DNA of 64,000 bases from Bradyrhizobium sp. (GCF_004799445.1 NZ_SSNA01000091.1:1-64000); one strand, 5' to 3'. Counted from the first letter of the stretch, positions 26,992 through 36,298 are shown. The notes: generated by a model from the letters alone, not told the origin. Made by a program: numbers and translations.

Positions 26992-28539
26992 TCAGGCCGC
27001 GCTTGACGGCGGCGCGTGTTCGATCTGGTAGTCGCCGGCGACGAGCAGGCGGCGCAACAATTTTCCGACCGGAGATTTCGGCAAGGCATCGACGAAGACG
27101 AAGCGCCGCGGGCGCTTGAAATTGGCAAGCCCGGACGTCCGGCAGAACTGCTCGAGTTCCTGCTCGGTCACGGGTCCCCTGCGCTTCACAAAAGCCGCGA
27201 CGATTTTGCCCCATTTTTCATCGGCAAGACCGACGACGGCGACTTCGAGCACGGCCGGGTGCAGCGAAAGGCAGCTTTCGATTTCGACCGGCGAGACGTT
27301 TTCGCCGCCGGTAATGATCATGTCGTCGACGCGGCCGGTCACGAACAGATCGCCATCGCGGTCGACGAAACCGGTATCGCCGGTAAAATACCAGCCGTCC
27401 CGCAGCGACTTGGCATCGGCGTCGGGCCGGCGCCAGTAACCCTCGAACGACTCATCACCGGCCAGCAGCGCGATGATCTCGCCTTCCTCATCGGGCGCCG
27501 CAAGATCCGCCGCCGAATTGGCGTTCAGCTTGACGACTCTTATTTGCTGGTTGATGCCGGCCTTCCCCGCCGAGCCGGGCTTGGCAGGCGCGTTCTGATC
27601 GATCGTGAAGGTATAGATCTCCGAACTGCCGTAATGGTTGACGAACAGATCGGGACGAAACGCCTCGTTCAGCGTCTTCAGGAGCCCGTCGGTCATCGAT
27701 GCGCCCGCGAAACCAAGCTTTCGCACGCTCGATACGTCGGCGGATGCAAATTCCCGCGCGTGGACCAGATCGTGGTACAGCGTCGGGACCAGATACAGAT
27801 TGGTGATCTTCTCCGCCTCGATCAGCGCCAGCGCCTGTTGGGCGTCGTAGCGCGGAAGGCATACGAATGTGCCGCCGATCAGCGACATCGCGATCAGCGA
27901 GCGAACGCCCATGGTGTGATAAAGCGGCATCACGCCGAGCGTGCGCTCGCCGCGCCGGTACAGATTTTGGGCGACGTGGGCGATGCCCGCGGCCCGTTCG
28001 GCGCGGTGCCGCCGCGGCACGCCCTTGGGCCGCGAGGTGGTGCCGGAGGTATAGAGCATGATCGACCAGGCTTCAGCGCTGACCCGCGGCGTCGCGTCCG
28101 GTGCGCGCTCGGCGATCATGCGGTGGAAGTCGAATTTGCCGGCGGCATCATCACTGCCGACGTAAATCGTTGCGAGCGCCGCTGCGCGCCGCGATTTTTC
28201 GACCGCCGGCGCGGAAACATCCTGGTACACCACAGCGCAGGCTTCGGAGTTTTCGATACAGAAGTCGAGTTCGTCCTCCTTGGCGCGCCAGTTGACCGGC
28301 GTGATCACGATGCCCGCGAGCTGACTGGCCCAATGCAGCGTGGCGGCGGCCTCGCAATTCTGCAGCACGGTGACGACGTGATCGCCGGGTTTCAGACCGA
28401 TGCGATCGAAGGCAGCCACCAGCGAAGAAATGCGCGCATACCATTGCGCGTAGGTCAGGCGGACGCCGTCATCGACAATAGCCAGGGCGTTGGGATCGCG
28501 CGCGACGCTTGCGACAAAACTGGTTCCAAGGTCAAGCAT
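26992..28539 (-). CDS. hmfD: AMP-dependent acyl-CoA ligase, probable 2-furoyl-CoA synthetase
   Basis: A 515-residue ANL-superfamily ligase that adenylates a carboxylate and transfers it to CoA. The P-loop A3 motif is YTSGTTSRPKGVPRRH, with Ser in place of the usual Gly. A5 is NHYGSSEIYT, A7 WYFTGDTG, A8 GRVDDMIITGGENVSP and the catalytic C-terminal lysine is in PKSPVGKLLRR. The ATG at 28537-28539 overlaps the stop of the iron-sulfur subunit gene by 8 bp. Its position between the Mo enzyme and the crotonase gene supports HmfD, activating 2-furoate. Confidence 0.82.
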   Translation of the reverse strand: MLDLGTSFVASVARDPNALAIVDDGVRLTYAQWYARISSLVAAFDRIGLKPGDHVVTVLQNCEAAATLHWASQLAGIVITPVNWRAKEDELDFCIENSEACAVVYQDVSAPAVEKSRRAAALATIYVGSDDAAGKFDFHRMIAERAPDATPRVSAEAWSIMLYTSGTTSRPKGVPRRHRAERAAGIAHVAQNLYRRGERTLGVMPLYHTMGVRSLIAMSLIGGTFVCLPRYDAQQALALIEAEKITNLYLVPTLYHDLVHAREFASADVSSVRKLGFAGASMTDGLLKTLNEAFRPDLFVNHYGSSEIYTFTIDQNAPAKPGSAGKAGINQQIRVVKLNANSAADLAAPDEEGEIIALLAGDESFEGYWRRPDADAKSLRDGWYFTGDTGFVDRDGDLFVTGRVDDMIITGGENVSPVEIESCLSLHPAVLEVAVVGLADEKWGKIVAAFVKRRGPVTEQELEQFCRTSGLANFKRPRRFVFVDALPKSPVGKLLRRLLVAGDYQIEHAPPSSAA

Positions 28540-29053
28540 CGGATGTCTCTCTGCTCACATCGCCCCTCATTTCCGCGGCCGCCTCAAGCGCCGCGCGCAC
28601 GATCGGCGTATAGCCCGTGCAACGGCACAGATGCCCCGTCAGCAGATCGCGAATCGCCGCCTCGTCCGGGCGCGGATTTTCGCGCAGGAAACAGTCGAGC
28701 GACATCAGAATGCCGGCGGTGCAGTAGCCGCACTGAAGCGCATGGTTGCGCTTGAACGCCGCCTGCAGGATGCCAAGGCGATCCGCTGACGGCGCGAGGC
28801 TTTCAACCGTCCTTAACGCGCAGCCGTCGATCTGCACCGCAAGCGTGAGGCAGGCACGCGCGGGCTTGCCATCGATGTCGACGGTGCAGGCGCCGCACAC
28901 GCCGTGCTCGCAGCCGACATGGGTGCCCGTCACCCCGATCTGATGCCGCAGGAAATCGGTCAGCAGCATCCGCGGCTCGGCTTCGCCGGCGCACGGCCTG
29001 CCGTTGAGCGTGAAGCGAACGGCGTGACGCTGACCGGCTGGCAATCGGCTCAT
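28532..29053 (-). CDS. hmfC: [2Fe-2S] small subunit of Mo hydroxylase, probable furoyl-CoA dehydrogenase
   Basis: A 173-residue electron-transfer subunit with two [2Fe-2S] clusters. The plant-type cluster motif is GCEHGVCGACTV (about residues 46-57) and the second is in QCGYCTAGI and CRCTGY. This is the standard small subunit of xanthine-dehydrogenase-family enzymes. The ATG overlaps the FAD subunit stop as ATGA (29050-29053). It passes electrons from the Mo centre to the FAD subunit. The symbol assumes the furoate assignment of the operon. Confidence 0.88.
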   Translation of the reverse strand: MSRLPAGQRHAVRFTLNGRPCAGEAEPRMLLTDFLRHQIGVTGTHVGCEHGVCGACTVDIDGKPARACLTLAVQIDGCALRTVESLAPSADRLGILQAAFKRNHALQCGYCTAGILMSLDCFLRENPRPDEAAIRDLLTGHLCRCTGYTPIVRAALEAAAEMRGDVSRETSDA

Positions 29054-29862
29054 CGCAGCACCTCCCGCACCAGATCGCGGCCGATCATGCGCACGAGGTC
29101 GCGACGGTACCGCGCCGTCGCATGGACGTCGTCGCGGGCGTCGAGCTCGTAGGCGAACGCGTTCAAGGCGTCATCAAGCGCGCTGCCCCCAAGCCGGGGA
29201 AACTCCCGCGCCGCCGGCATGTCCGCGACGCCGCCAACGGCGAGGCGAACGCCGTCCACCGTTGCCACCGCGGCACAGGCGACAATGGCGAAATCGCCGT
29301 GACGGCGCGCCACTTCACGGAATGCGCAGCGCTTCTGATCGGCGGGAAAGGATACAGCTTCGATCAACTCGTCATCGTCGCGCGCTGTCGCCATCATGCC
29401 GGTGAAGAAATCCTTGGCCGCAACGCGCCGGCGCCGCCTGGCGCTGCGCAGATGCACCTCGCCGCCGAGCGCCCGCAACACCAGCGGCATCTCGGCGCTG
29501 GGATCTGCATGCGCGATCGAGCCGCACACCGTGCCCCTGCTTCGCGTCTGCGCATGACCGGTCCACGGCAGCGCCAGCGCCGCAAGCCGCAGGCTCTCGC
29601 CGAGGTCCGACCAATCCAGTAGCGCGGCCTGGCGGACCGCCGCCCCGACCGTCACGATTCCCGCCCGGCGTTCGACGCGGGCGAGTTCGGGAAGCCGCAT
29701 GATGTCGATCAGCGTTTTCGGCCTCGCCAGCCGCATGTTGAGCATCGCCATCAGCGATTGCCCGCCGGCGATGATGCGCGCGTCGCTGCCTTCCCGGCCA
29801 AGCACCTCAAGCGCCTCGTCGACGTGCTCGGCGCGAACATAGTCGAACGCGGCGGGCTTCAT
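29050..29862 (-). CDS. hmfB: FAD-binding medium subunit of Mo hydroxylase, probable furoyl-CoA dehydrogenase
   Basis: A 270-residue FAD subunit of the xanthine-dehydrogenase / CO-dehydrogenase family. FAD-contact motifs are IIAGGQSLMAMLNMRLARP near residue 31 and GTVCGSIAHADPSAEMP near residue 110. The ATG at 29860-29862 overlaps the large-subunit stop as ATGA. The open frame continues upstream across the large-subunit gene, but that part is out of frame with it and is not translated as this protein. Together with the large and FeS subunits it makes the three-part hydroxylase. Confidence 0.88.
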   Translation of the reverse strand: MKPAAFDYVRAEHVDEALEVLGREGSDARIIAGGQSLMAMLNMRLARPKTLIDIMRLPELARVERRAGIVTVGAAVRQAALLDWSDLGESLRLAALALPWTGHAQTRSRGTVCGSIAHADPSAEMPLVLRALGGEVHLRSARRRRRVAAKDFFTGMMATARDDDELIEAVSFPADQKRCAFREVARRHGDFAIVACAAVATVDGVRLAVGGVADMPAAREFPRLGGSALDDALNAFAYELDARDDVHATARYRRDLVRMIGRDLVREVLR

Positions 29863-32849
29863 CGGCGACCTCCGAACCAACGCCGCAGCTTTGCGAAAAC
29901 GGTAGTCGACTCCGTTGCGCCGCCGCCCGCCTGCCGCGCCAACGCCGCAAAGAATTGCCCGATGATCACCCGCGCGGCGCCGTCGAGCAGGCGGCCGCCG
30001 ATGCTGGCTACCTTGCCGCCGATGGCCGCCCGGTAGACGTAGCGGACGGTTGTTCCACCATTCTCGGCCGGAACCAGCGTGATGCGTCCTTCGCCGCTGC
30101 CAAAGCCGAGCGCGCCCTCGGCAGCGCCGCCGAGCGTCACCGCCCGCGGCGGATCGAGGTCGGACAGCTTGACGTCGGCGCGGTAGCGTCCCTTCACCGG
30201 ACCGATGCCGATCGTGACGTCGGCGCGGAAATGCGTGTTCGAAACCTTCTGAACCGCGTGGCATCCGGGGATCACCGCCTGAAGCGTCGCCGGATCGAGC
30301 AGCATGTCCCAGACGCGCTGGGCTGGCGCGCTGACACTGGCCTCGCCTTCGCCGCGCAGTCGCCGGTCGCCGCGCTTCTCGATTATCCCGGCGGCGCGGC
30401 CCGCGGGCGGCGCGGTCTCGGCGCCGCGCACGATCTCGGCGAGCTTCGCCGGCACCAGCGGCAATTCGAGGTCGGTTGCCCCCAGTGCATCGGCCACCGC
30501 GTTGGCAATGCAGACCGGGGTCGACATGCAATTGCCCTCGCCGACGCCTTTTGAGCCGAGCGGCGTGAACGGCGACGGCGTTTCCATGTGGAGAATGAGC
30601 GGATCCGGAACCTCCGCCGTCGTCGGCAGCAAGTAATCCGCGAAGGTCCCGGTCAGGAAACTGCCGTCGGCGGCATAGGCATATTCCTCGTAGAGCGCGG
30701 CGCCGAGGGCTTGCGCGAAGCCGCCGCGGATCTGCCCGTCGACCATCGCCGGGTGCAGGATGGTGCCGCAGTCGTGCATGGTGACGTAGCGGTCGATCCG
30801 CGTTTGCAAGGTGGTGCGATCGATCTCCACGCCGCAGAAATCGAAAATGAAACCGTGGCAGAGCGAGGAGTTGATCTGGTCGGCTTCATCCGGGGCAGTC
30901 AGTTCCGGCGGGGTCCAGAACACGGTTTCGCGAATGGTCTGTCCGACGCCGTCGGGCAGCGCGGCGGGCGACCAATGGCTCAATCCGGCGACACGGGAGA
31001 ACGACAGCTTGTTGTCGGGGTTGCGTTTCGACCCAACCTGGCCGCCGGTGAATGCGATATCCTCGACCGCCGTGTTCAACTGGCTCGCGGCGATGCGCGC
31101 CAGTTTCTGCGCAATGCGCTCGGCGGCGAGCCTGGCGGTGCCGGCCACCGCCGGCGCGAAACGGCTGGCGTAATTGCCGGACGCGATCGACCAGGCGTCC
31201 TTGGCGGTATCGAGCTCGGTATTGACCCGGATATCGGCCGGCTTCAGGCCAAACACGTCGGCCACGACCTGCGACAGAACCGTGCGATGGCCCTGTCCCT
31301 GCGGCACCGAGGCGACGTGAACCGATACGCTTCCGACCGGATCGATCGCGACCGTCGCGGTGGCTTGCGCGCCGTTCTTCGGGCCGGCCTTGCGGCGCTC
31401 GGCCGGCGTCAGCACGGTGGTGATGTAGCCCATGTTGGACACGCTGGGCTCGACCACGGCGGTATAGCCGATGCCGTATAGCCGTCCTTGCGCACGCGCC
31501 GCGTCGCGGCGCGATTTGAGTTCGGCGAGCGCCCCCTCGTCGACGCCGCGCTTGATCGCCTCCTGATAATTTCCGGAATCGAGCAGCGCGCCGCTCGCGG
31601 TCCGGTACGGGAAGGCATCGGCCGAGACGAGATTGCGGGTGATGATGTCGAGCGGATCAAGGCCGAGTTCGACCGCGATGCGCTGAACCAGCCGCTCCAG
31701 CGCGAAATACATCTGCGGGCCGCCGAAACCGCGATTTAGTCCCGTTGGGGTCTTGTTGGTAACGACGACGCGGTTACGGACCTTGAGATGACGGATGTCG
31801 TAAGCACCGGTCAGGTTGCCGTGCATGCGGTAGAGCGTCGCCGGCTCCGGTGCGCGCAGATGCGCGCCGCAATCCTCGACCTGGTCCCAATCGAGCGCGA
31901 GGATCCGGCCGTCGTCGGCAACCGCCGCGGTGAGCGTCGTGGCCCGGTTGGTGGCGGAAACCGATGCGGTCAGATGCTCGAGCCGGTCCTCGATCCATTT
32001 GACCGGGCGCCCCGCCGCGCGCGCGGCCGCGGCGATCAGCACGATGTAGGGAAAGACGCCCTGCTTGACGCCGAAACTGCCGCCGGAATCCGGCGGCGTG
32101 CGCAGCCGCAGGCGATTGCCCGGAACTTTCAGCGCCCGCGAGATCACCGCATGGATACTGAAGGGACCCTGGAAATTGGCGAGCACGTCGTAGGAATCGT
32201 CGCCCGGGTCGTACTCGGCCACCACGCCATAGGTCTCGATCGGCGTGCAGGAATTGCGCGGGTAGCGAATGTCGATACCGATCCGGTGCGCAGCCTTTGC
32301 GAACGCCTGCTCCGGATCGCCGTAGCGAAAGGTCCGGTCGCTGGCGACATTGCCCGCAAAGCCGTCGTGCAGAATCGGCGCCTCGGGGCGCAGCGCCGCG
32401 AGCGGGTCGACCACAGCCGGTCGCGCCGCGTAGCGCACGTCGATCAGATCGACCGCGTCTTCGGCCAGATAGCGATCGGTGGCGACGACAATCGCGACCG
32501 GCTCGCCGACAAAGCGCACGCGCCCAACCGCGATCGGCCAGCATTCGACCGGCGCCTTGACGCCGACCACGAGGCTCGTCGTCAGCGACTTGACGTCCTC
32601 GCCATGCAGGACAGCGATCACGCCGGGCGCCTGCTTCGCCGCGGACAAATCGATTGAGACGATATCCGCGTGGGCGTGCGGCGAACGCAGGATCGCCGCG
32701 TGAAGGGTGCCGGGGCGAACCCCGAGATCGTCGATGAAGCGGCCGCGCCCGGTCAGCAGCGCCGAATCTTCGACGCGCGGGATCGACCGGCCGACCCACG
32801 GCGAGCCGGGCTCATCACTGGCAATGAGGTGGCTGGCGGCTTCCGCCAT
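29859..32849 (-). CDS. hmfA: Molybdopterin-binding large subunit of furoyl-CoA dehydrogenase-type hydroxylase, with fused CoxG/SRPBCC domain
   Basis: A 996-residue catalytic subunit. The N-terminal aldehyde-oxidase/xanthine-dehydrogenase domain begins near GRSIPRVEDSALLTGRGRF. Mo-cofactor segments include TPPDSGGSFGVKQG, NRGFGGPQM and the active-site glutamate in LGSKGVGEGNC (about residue 780). After residue 825 comes a second domain, from GEGEASVSAPAQRVWDML to the end, which matches the CoxG-like SRPBCC fold usually encoded separately. In the furoate pathway the enzyme hydroxylates 2-furoyl-CoA at C5. It is the first gene of the operon and lies 133 bp after an AraC-family gene. Confidence 0.87.
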   Translation of the reverse strand: MAEAASHLIASDEPGSPWVGRSIPRVEDSALLTGRGRFIDDLGVRPGTLHAAILRSPHAHADIVSIDLSAAKQAPGVIAVLHGEDVKSLTTSLVVGVKAPVECWPIAVGRVRFVGEPVAIVVATDRYLAEDAVDLIDVRYAARPAVVDPLAALRPEAPILHDGFAGNVASDRTFRYGDPEQAFAKAAHRIGIDIRYPRNSCTPIETYGVVAEYDPGDDSYDVLANFQGPFSIHAVISRALKVPGNRLRLRTPPDSGGSFGVKQGVFPYIVLIAAAARAAGRPVKWIEDRLEHLTASVSATNRATTLTAAVADDGRILALDWDQVEDCGAHLRAPEPATLYRMHGNLTGAYDIRHLKVRNRVVVTNKTPTGLNRGFGGPQMYFALERLVQRIAVELGLDPLDIITRNLVSADAFPYRTASGALLDSGNYQEAIKRGVDEGALAELKSRRDAARAQGRLYGIGYTAVVEPSVSNMGYITTVLTPAERRKAGPKNGAQATATVAIDPVGSVSVHVASVPQGQGHRTVLSQVVADVFGLKPADIRVNTELDTAKDAWSIASGNYASRFAPAVAGTARLAAERIAQKLARIAASQLNTAVEDIAFTGGQVGSKRNPDNKLSFSRVAGLSHWSPAALPDGVGQTIRETVFWTPPELTAPDEADQINSSLCHGFIFDFCGVEIDRTTLQTRIDRYVTMHDCGTILHPAMVDGQIRGGFAQALGAALYEEYAYAADGSFLTGTFADYLLPTTAEVPDPLILHMETPSPFTPLGSKGVGEGNCMSTPVCIANAVADALGATDLELPLVPAKLAEIVRGAETAPPAGRAAGIIEKRGDRRLRGEGEASVSAPAQRVWDMLLDPATLQAVIPGCHAVQKVSNTHFRADVTIGIGPVKGRYRADVKLSDLDPPRAVTLGGAAEGALGFGSGEGRITLVPAENGGTTVRYVYRAAIGGKVASIGGRLLDGAARVIIGQFFAALARQAGGGATESTTVFAKLRRWFGGRR

Positions 32850-32982
32850 CCCGAACGTTCTCCCGCGCGCACTTCGGATGCGTCAGGCGAGAGTATTCAG
32901 CCGACCCCGCGGATCTGGCCATGCCGGCCGATCTCGAAACTTACCATCCCGTCTCATTTCGCATCGTCGCTGCGGTGCAGCA

Positions 32983-33825
32983 TCAACTTGCGAGCCGGGA
33001 AACATTCCGGAACTCGCGCGGGCTGACGCCGACATGATTGCGAAAAAAGCGGGTAAAATGCGCAGGCTCGGCAAAGCCAAGCTGGTTGCTGATGTCGCAG
33101 ACGGTTGCGGATTGATTCAGCACCGCATCGACCGCCTTCTCCATGCGCACGACATTCATATAGACCTTGGGCGGCACGCCGATCGAGGCCTCGAACAGCC
33201 GGAAGAAATGCGCGCGCGACAATCCGGCCTCCCTGGCGAAGCTATCAAGAGCGGCACCGCGCCTGGTTTCAGACCGCATCGAGGCGGCAACCTTGCGGAT
33301 GCGCCAGTCGCCCGAGCGGACGCTCATTTCCCTGATCGAAGCCGGAAAGCTTCGCCAGGGGGTAAAACGCTCGATCACCGAGATCATCAAATCCGACAGC
33401 AGCGCTTCATGGGCGGTCCGCGCCTCGGGGCGGGCCATCATGTCGGCCGCGAGATTCATGGCGAGGCCGCGGATGCGCGGCGAGACGTCGCCGGACGGAT
33501 GGCTAAAGAAGCCCGGCGCGCCGCTCGCGGCCCAGCCGGGACGGAACGCCATCAGCCATTCCGGTTCGATATAAAGCGCCAGGATGACGGTGCGCGGCCG
33601 CTCCGGATCATGGACATAGGAATGCGGCTGCCAGCCGTTCACCAGGACGGCGGTGTCATTGGTAAGCGGATAGACCTTGTCGCCGACGACGAACTGGGTG
33701 TCCGCACCCTCGACCTTCAGCAGCACGTGACAATGCGGATGGGCGTGTCGCACCAGCGACCAGTCCATATCGAGAAGGGCGACCCGGCCAAAGGCTCCGT
33801 ACGCGATCCGCAGCGCTGTCGACAT
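32983..33825 (-). CDS. AraC-family transcriptional regulator (copy 1)
   Basis: A 280-residue regulator. The N-terminal cupin-like sensor begins FGRVALLDMDWSLVRHAHPHCH and continues through a β-rich region to about residue 110. The C-terminal double helix-turn-helix (about 180-278) includes AREAGLSRAHFFRLFEASIG and LGFAEPAHFTRFFRNHVG. It sits directly upstream of the furoate-type operon on the same strand and shares its sensor motif with the second AraC gene at 35422. It is the most likely local activator of the operon, in the HmfR1 role. The inducer is inferred, not visible. Confidence 0.9.
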   Translation of the reverse strand: MSTALRIAYGAFGRVALLDMDWSLVRHAHPHCHVLLKVEGADTQFVVGDKVYPLTNDTAVLVNGWQPHSYVHDPERPRTVILALYIEPEWLMAFRPGWAASGAPGFFSHPSGDVSPRIRGLAMNLAADMMARPEARTAHEALLSDLMISVIERFTPWRSFPASIREMSVRSGDWRIRKVAASMRSETRRGAALDSFAREAGLSRAHFFRLFEASIGVPPKVYMNVVRMEKAVDAVLNQSATVCDISNQLGFAEPAHFTRFFRNHVGVSPREFRNVSRLAS

Positions 33826-33902
33826 GGCATCTCTCCCAGATAGCGACGCGCGCTGGCTGTCATGCCAGACGACGGTCCGTCCCGTTCCCTCGTTGCATTC
33901 CC

Positions 33903-33947
33903 CTGGCTTGAGCCAGCGTTGTTTTATCTGGGGTCAACCTCTTGACC
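33903..33947. promoter_or_regulatory. Two palindromes upstream of AraC copy 1
   Basis: CTGGCT-TG-AGCCAG (33903-33916) and GGTCAA-CCTC-TTGACC (33932-33947) lie in the 122-bp gap between the UbiD gene and the AraC gene. The second abuts the UbiD stop codon. Either could be an operator controlling the regulator gene; on the minus strand the second could also act as a 3' hairpin of the UbiD transcript, though no T-run follows. Confidence 0.45.
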
Positions 33948-35366
33948 TCAGCCGGCGATGATCCGCGCAAAGGCAGCCTTGGGATCATCCTGAAGTGCTG
34001 CATCGAGATCAACGTTTTCGACGCCCTTCACGTGAATGCGCTTGAACTCCATCGGCTCGGTTGCCAGCGGCTTGGTCGCGTCGATCCCCATCTTGGCGCT
34101 GATGCCATTGTTCGAGGACGGATCGAGCTTCGAGCCCTGCGCGCCCGAGATGATGACGAGGTCGCGGTCGGCCTGAAAGCGGGTCGCAATGGCCCATTCG
34201 ATTTCGCTTTCGTCGTCAATATTAACATCCATGTCGACCACGACCACCTGCTTGAGGTCGTAATGGCCGCCGAACGCACCCATGATGATATTCTTCGGCT
34301 CGCCCTGGCTGGCCTTGTCGATCTTGACCGCGAGGTGATAGCGGCAGGTGCCGCCGCGGGTAAGACGCACGTCGCGCACCGAGGGAAAACTGCGTTGCAG
34401 GTGCTCCAGCAGCGTCGCCTCGCGCGGAATGCCGCCGAGCAGCAGATGCTCGGTTCCGCCGCCGACAATGGTGTGAAAAATCGGATTCTTGCGGTGGGTG
34501 ATCGCATCGACCTGGATCACTTCGCGGTCGGCGCGCGGGCCGTAATATTGCGGAAACTCGCCGAACGGCCCTTCGGGCTCGCGGACCTTGGGCAGGATGC
34601 GGCCTTCGATGACGATTTCCGCATGCGCGGGCACGCGCACCCGGTTGGTCTTGCATTTGACCATCTCGACCGGCTGGCCGAGCAGCGCGCCGGCGATTTC
34701 CATTTCGTCAACGTCCAGCGCGGCGATCGCTTGGGAAGCAAGAATGCAGGCCGGATGCACGCCGATCACCAGCGCGATCTCCAGCGCCTCACCGGCTTCC
34801 TCGGCCATCCGGAAATAATGCAGGGTGTGCCGGGGCAGCAGCAGAACGCCAATGCGGTCCGGACCGCTTATCTGACAGCGGTGGATCGAAACGTTCTGAA
34901 TTCCGGTCTTCGGATTGCGCGCGATCAGGAGCGCCGCCGTAATGTAGGGCCCGCTGTCGTGTTCGTTGTGCTTGGGGATCGGCAATTGCTTGAGCAGATC
35001 GACCTCGTGATGAACGACATCCTGCACCGGCGCCGCCATGACCTCGACCCATGGCAGCGGATGACGAACCGCGTTCTGGAACCGCGACAGCAGTTCGCCG
35101 GTGGGAACGCCGAGCGAATCCGCGATCCAGCTGCGGTCGGCAAACAGGTTCGCCACCACGGGAATCGAATGCTGACCGGGTGACGGAAACAGCACGGCGC
35201 GCTCATTTTCGAGCTTCTTGGCGACCGCCGCCAGTTCGTCGATCAGCGAGAGGCCCTTGCGCGCGACCGCGAGCCGGTCGGTGGCGGAGAGCCATTGCAG
35301 CCAGCCGCGCAAATCCGGATGCGCGTTGTGGCCGGCGGTATCGGTGTTGGTACGCGTTGCTTCCAT
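33948..35366 (-). CDS. hmfF: UbiD-family decarboxylase, probable 2,5-furandicarboxylate decarboxylase
   Basis: A 472-residue prenylated-FMN-dependent (de)carboxylase. The conserved prFMN-contact arginine is R163 in NVSIHRCQISG and the catalytic Glu pair is E265/E270 in EGPFGEFPQYYGP, with the 5-residue spacing known from Fdc1. A UbiX gene, needed to make the cofactor, lies 3 kb away. In this cluster the enzyme would turn 2,5-furandicarboxylate into 2-furoate. ATG 35366 with GGAGCGAG upstream is preferred over an in-frame ATG at 35393. An aromatic substrate other than furandicarboxylate remains possible. Confidence 0.8.
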   Translation of the reverse strand: MEATRTNTDTAGHNAHPDLRGWLQWLSATDRLAVARKGLSLIDELAAVAKKLENERAVLFPSPGQHSIPVVANLFADRSWIADSLGVPTGELLSRFQNAVRHPLPWVEVMAAPVQDVVHHEVDLLKQLPIPKHNEHDSGPYITAALLIARNPKTGIQNVSIHRCQISGPDRIGVLLLPRHTLHYFRMAEEAGEALEIALVIGVHPACILASQAIAALDVDEMEIAGALLGQPVEMVKCKTNRVRVPAHAEIVIEGRILPKVREPEGPFGEFPQYYGPRADREVIQVDAITHRKNPIFHTIVGGGTEHLLLGGIPREATLLEHLQRSFPSVRDVRLTRGGTCRYHLAVKIDKASQGEPKNIIMGAFGGHYDLKQVVVVDMDVNIDDESEIEWAIATRFQADRDLVIISGAQGSKLDPSSNNGISAKMGIDATKPLATEPMEFKRIHVKGVENVDLDAALQDDPKAAFARIIAG

Positions 35367-35421
35367 CGCTCGCTCCGTCAGGGAACCCTTCATGGCCGAA
35401 CGGCCCCGCAAAGGCAACCAA

Positions 35422-36261
35422 TCAGCCGAGATCGGCCATCACGCGCCGATACTGGTTCGGCGAGGTTCCCGCATGTTGCTGGAAAAATCGCGTGAAATTG
35501 CTCTGGGCGCTGAAGCCGAGATGTTCGGAAATCTCACCGATCTCATCCTGCTGCTGGCGCAGCCGGCTGACCGCCGTCTCGACGCGAAGGGCATTGGCGT
35601 AGACCCGCGGGCTGACGCCGGTACAGCTGCGGAACAGATGATTGAAGTGCGGGCGAGACAGGCCGGCAAGCCGGGCGACGGCATCGAGATCGACCGCCTC
35701 GGCCGCACGCTCGCGCATATGCCGTAGCGCCCGGCCGACGCGATAATCGCGAGGCCCGTGATGCTTCCGCAGCCTCGCGCCTTGATCGCGCCAGTCCGAA
35801 AACCCGTGCGACACGTTGAGACAAAGCTGGAGGATCGATTCCTGCAGCTCGTCGTGCTGGTCATGAGGATCCGCCATCCGCCGCACCAGATTGGCGCGAA
35901 GCCGGTTGATCTCGCTGGTGATCGGAATCCCCGCACGGGGAAAGAACCCAGGCTCGGCGCAATTGACGAAAGCCCGATCCGCAGCCGCGAGCCAGCCCGG
36001 CTCGATATAAAGCGCGAGAAACAAGGTCCGCTCGGCACCCTGACGATGCAGATAGGCGTGTTGCTGCCACGAGTTGACGGCGACGAGCATGTCGCTTCGC
36101 AACGGCACCGTCTGCTCTTCGACCACAAAATTCTGGTCTGGGCCGCTGGCCTTGAAGATCAGGTGGCAATGCGGATGCGCATGTTCCACCAGCGAGGTGT
36201 CCATGTCGAGGAGGGCCACGCGTCCAAAGCGGCCCCGAAGGATGCTCAAAGCCCTGGTCAC
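35422..36261 (-). CDS. AraC-family transcriptional regulator (copy 2)
   Basis: A 279-residue regulator with the sensor start FGRVALLDMDTSLVEHAHPHCH, nearly the same as copy 1, and a C-terminal double helix-turn-helix (RLAGLSRPHFNHLFRSCTG and LGFSAQSNFTRFFQQHAG). It lies 55 bp upstream of the UbiD gene on the same strand and is probably co-transcribed with it. It is divergent from the fatty-acid-hydroxylase-family gene. The pair of related regulators may split control between the decarboxylase part and the furoate part of the pathway. Confidence 0.9.
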   Translation of the reverse strand: MTRALSILRGRFGRVALLDMDTSLVEHAHPHCHLIFKASGPDQNFVVEEQTVPLRSDMLVAVNSWQQHAYLHRQGAERTLFLALYIEPGWLAAADRAFVNCAEPGFFPRAGIPITSEINRLRANLVRRMADPHDQHDELQESILQLCLNVSHGFSDWRDQGARLRKHHGPRDYRVGRALRHMRERAAEAVDLDAVARLAGLSRPHFNHLFRSCTGVSPRVYANALRVETAVSRLRQQQDEIGEISEHLGFSAQSNFTRFFQQHAGTSPNQYRRVMADLG

Positions 36262-36298
36262 CGTTGATCTCCGACCGGCAGGTCTTTCATATGGCAGC

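Noticed and set aside
27016..28755. 579-codon plus-strand open frame opposite the acyl-CoA ligase
   Set aside because: The ligase carries all ANL motifs on the minus strand; the opposite frame has no domain and no ribosome-binding site.
29863..30531. N-terminal extension of the FAD subunit frame
   Set aside because: It overlaps the C-terminal domain of the large subunit in another frame; the true start is the ATGA overlap at 29862.
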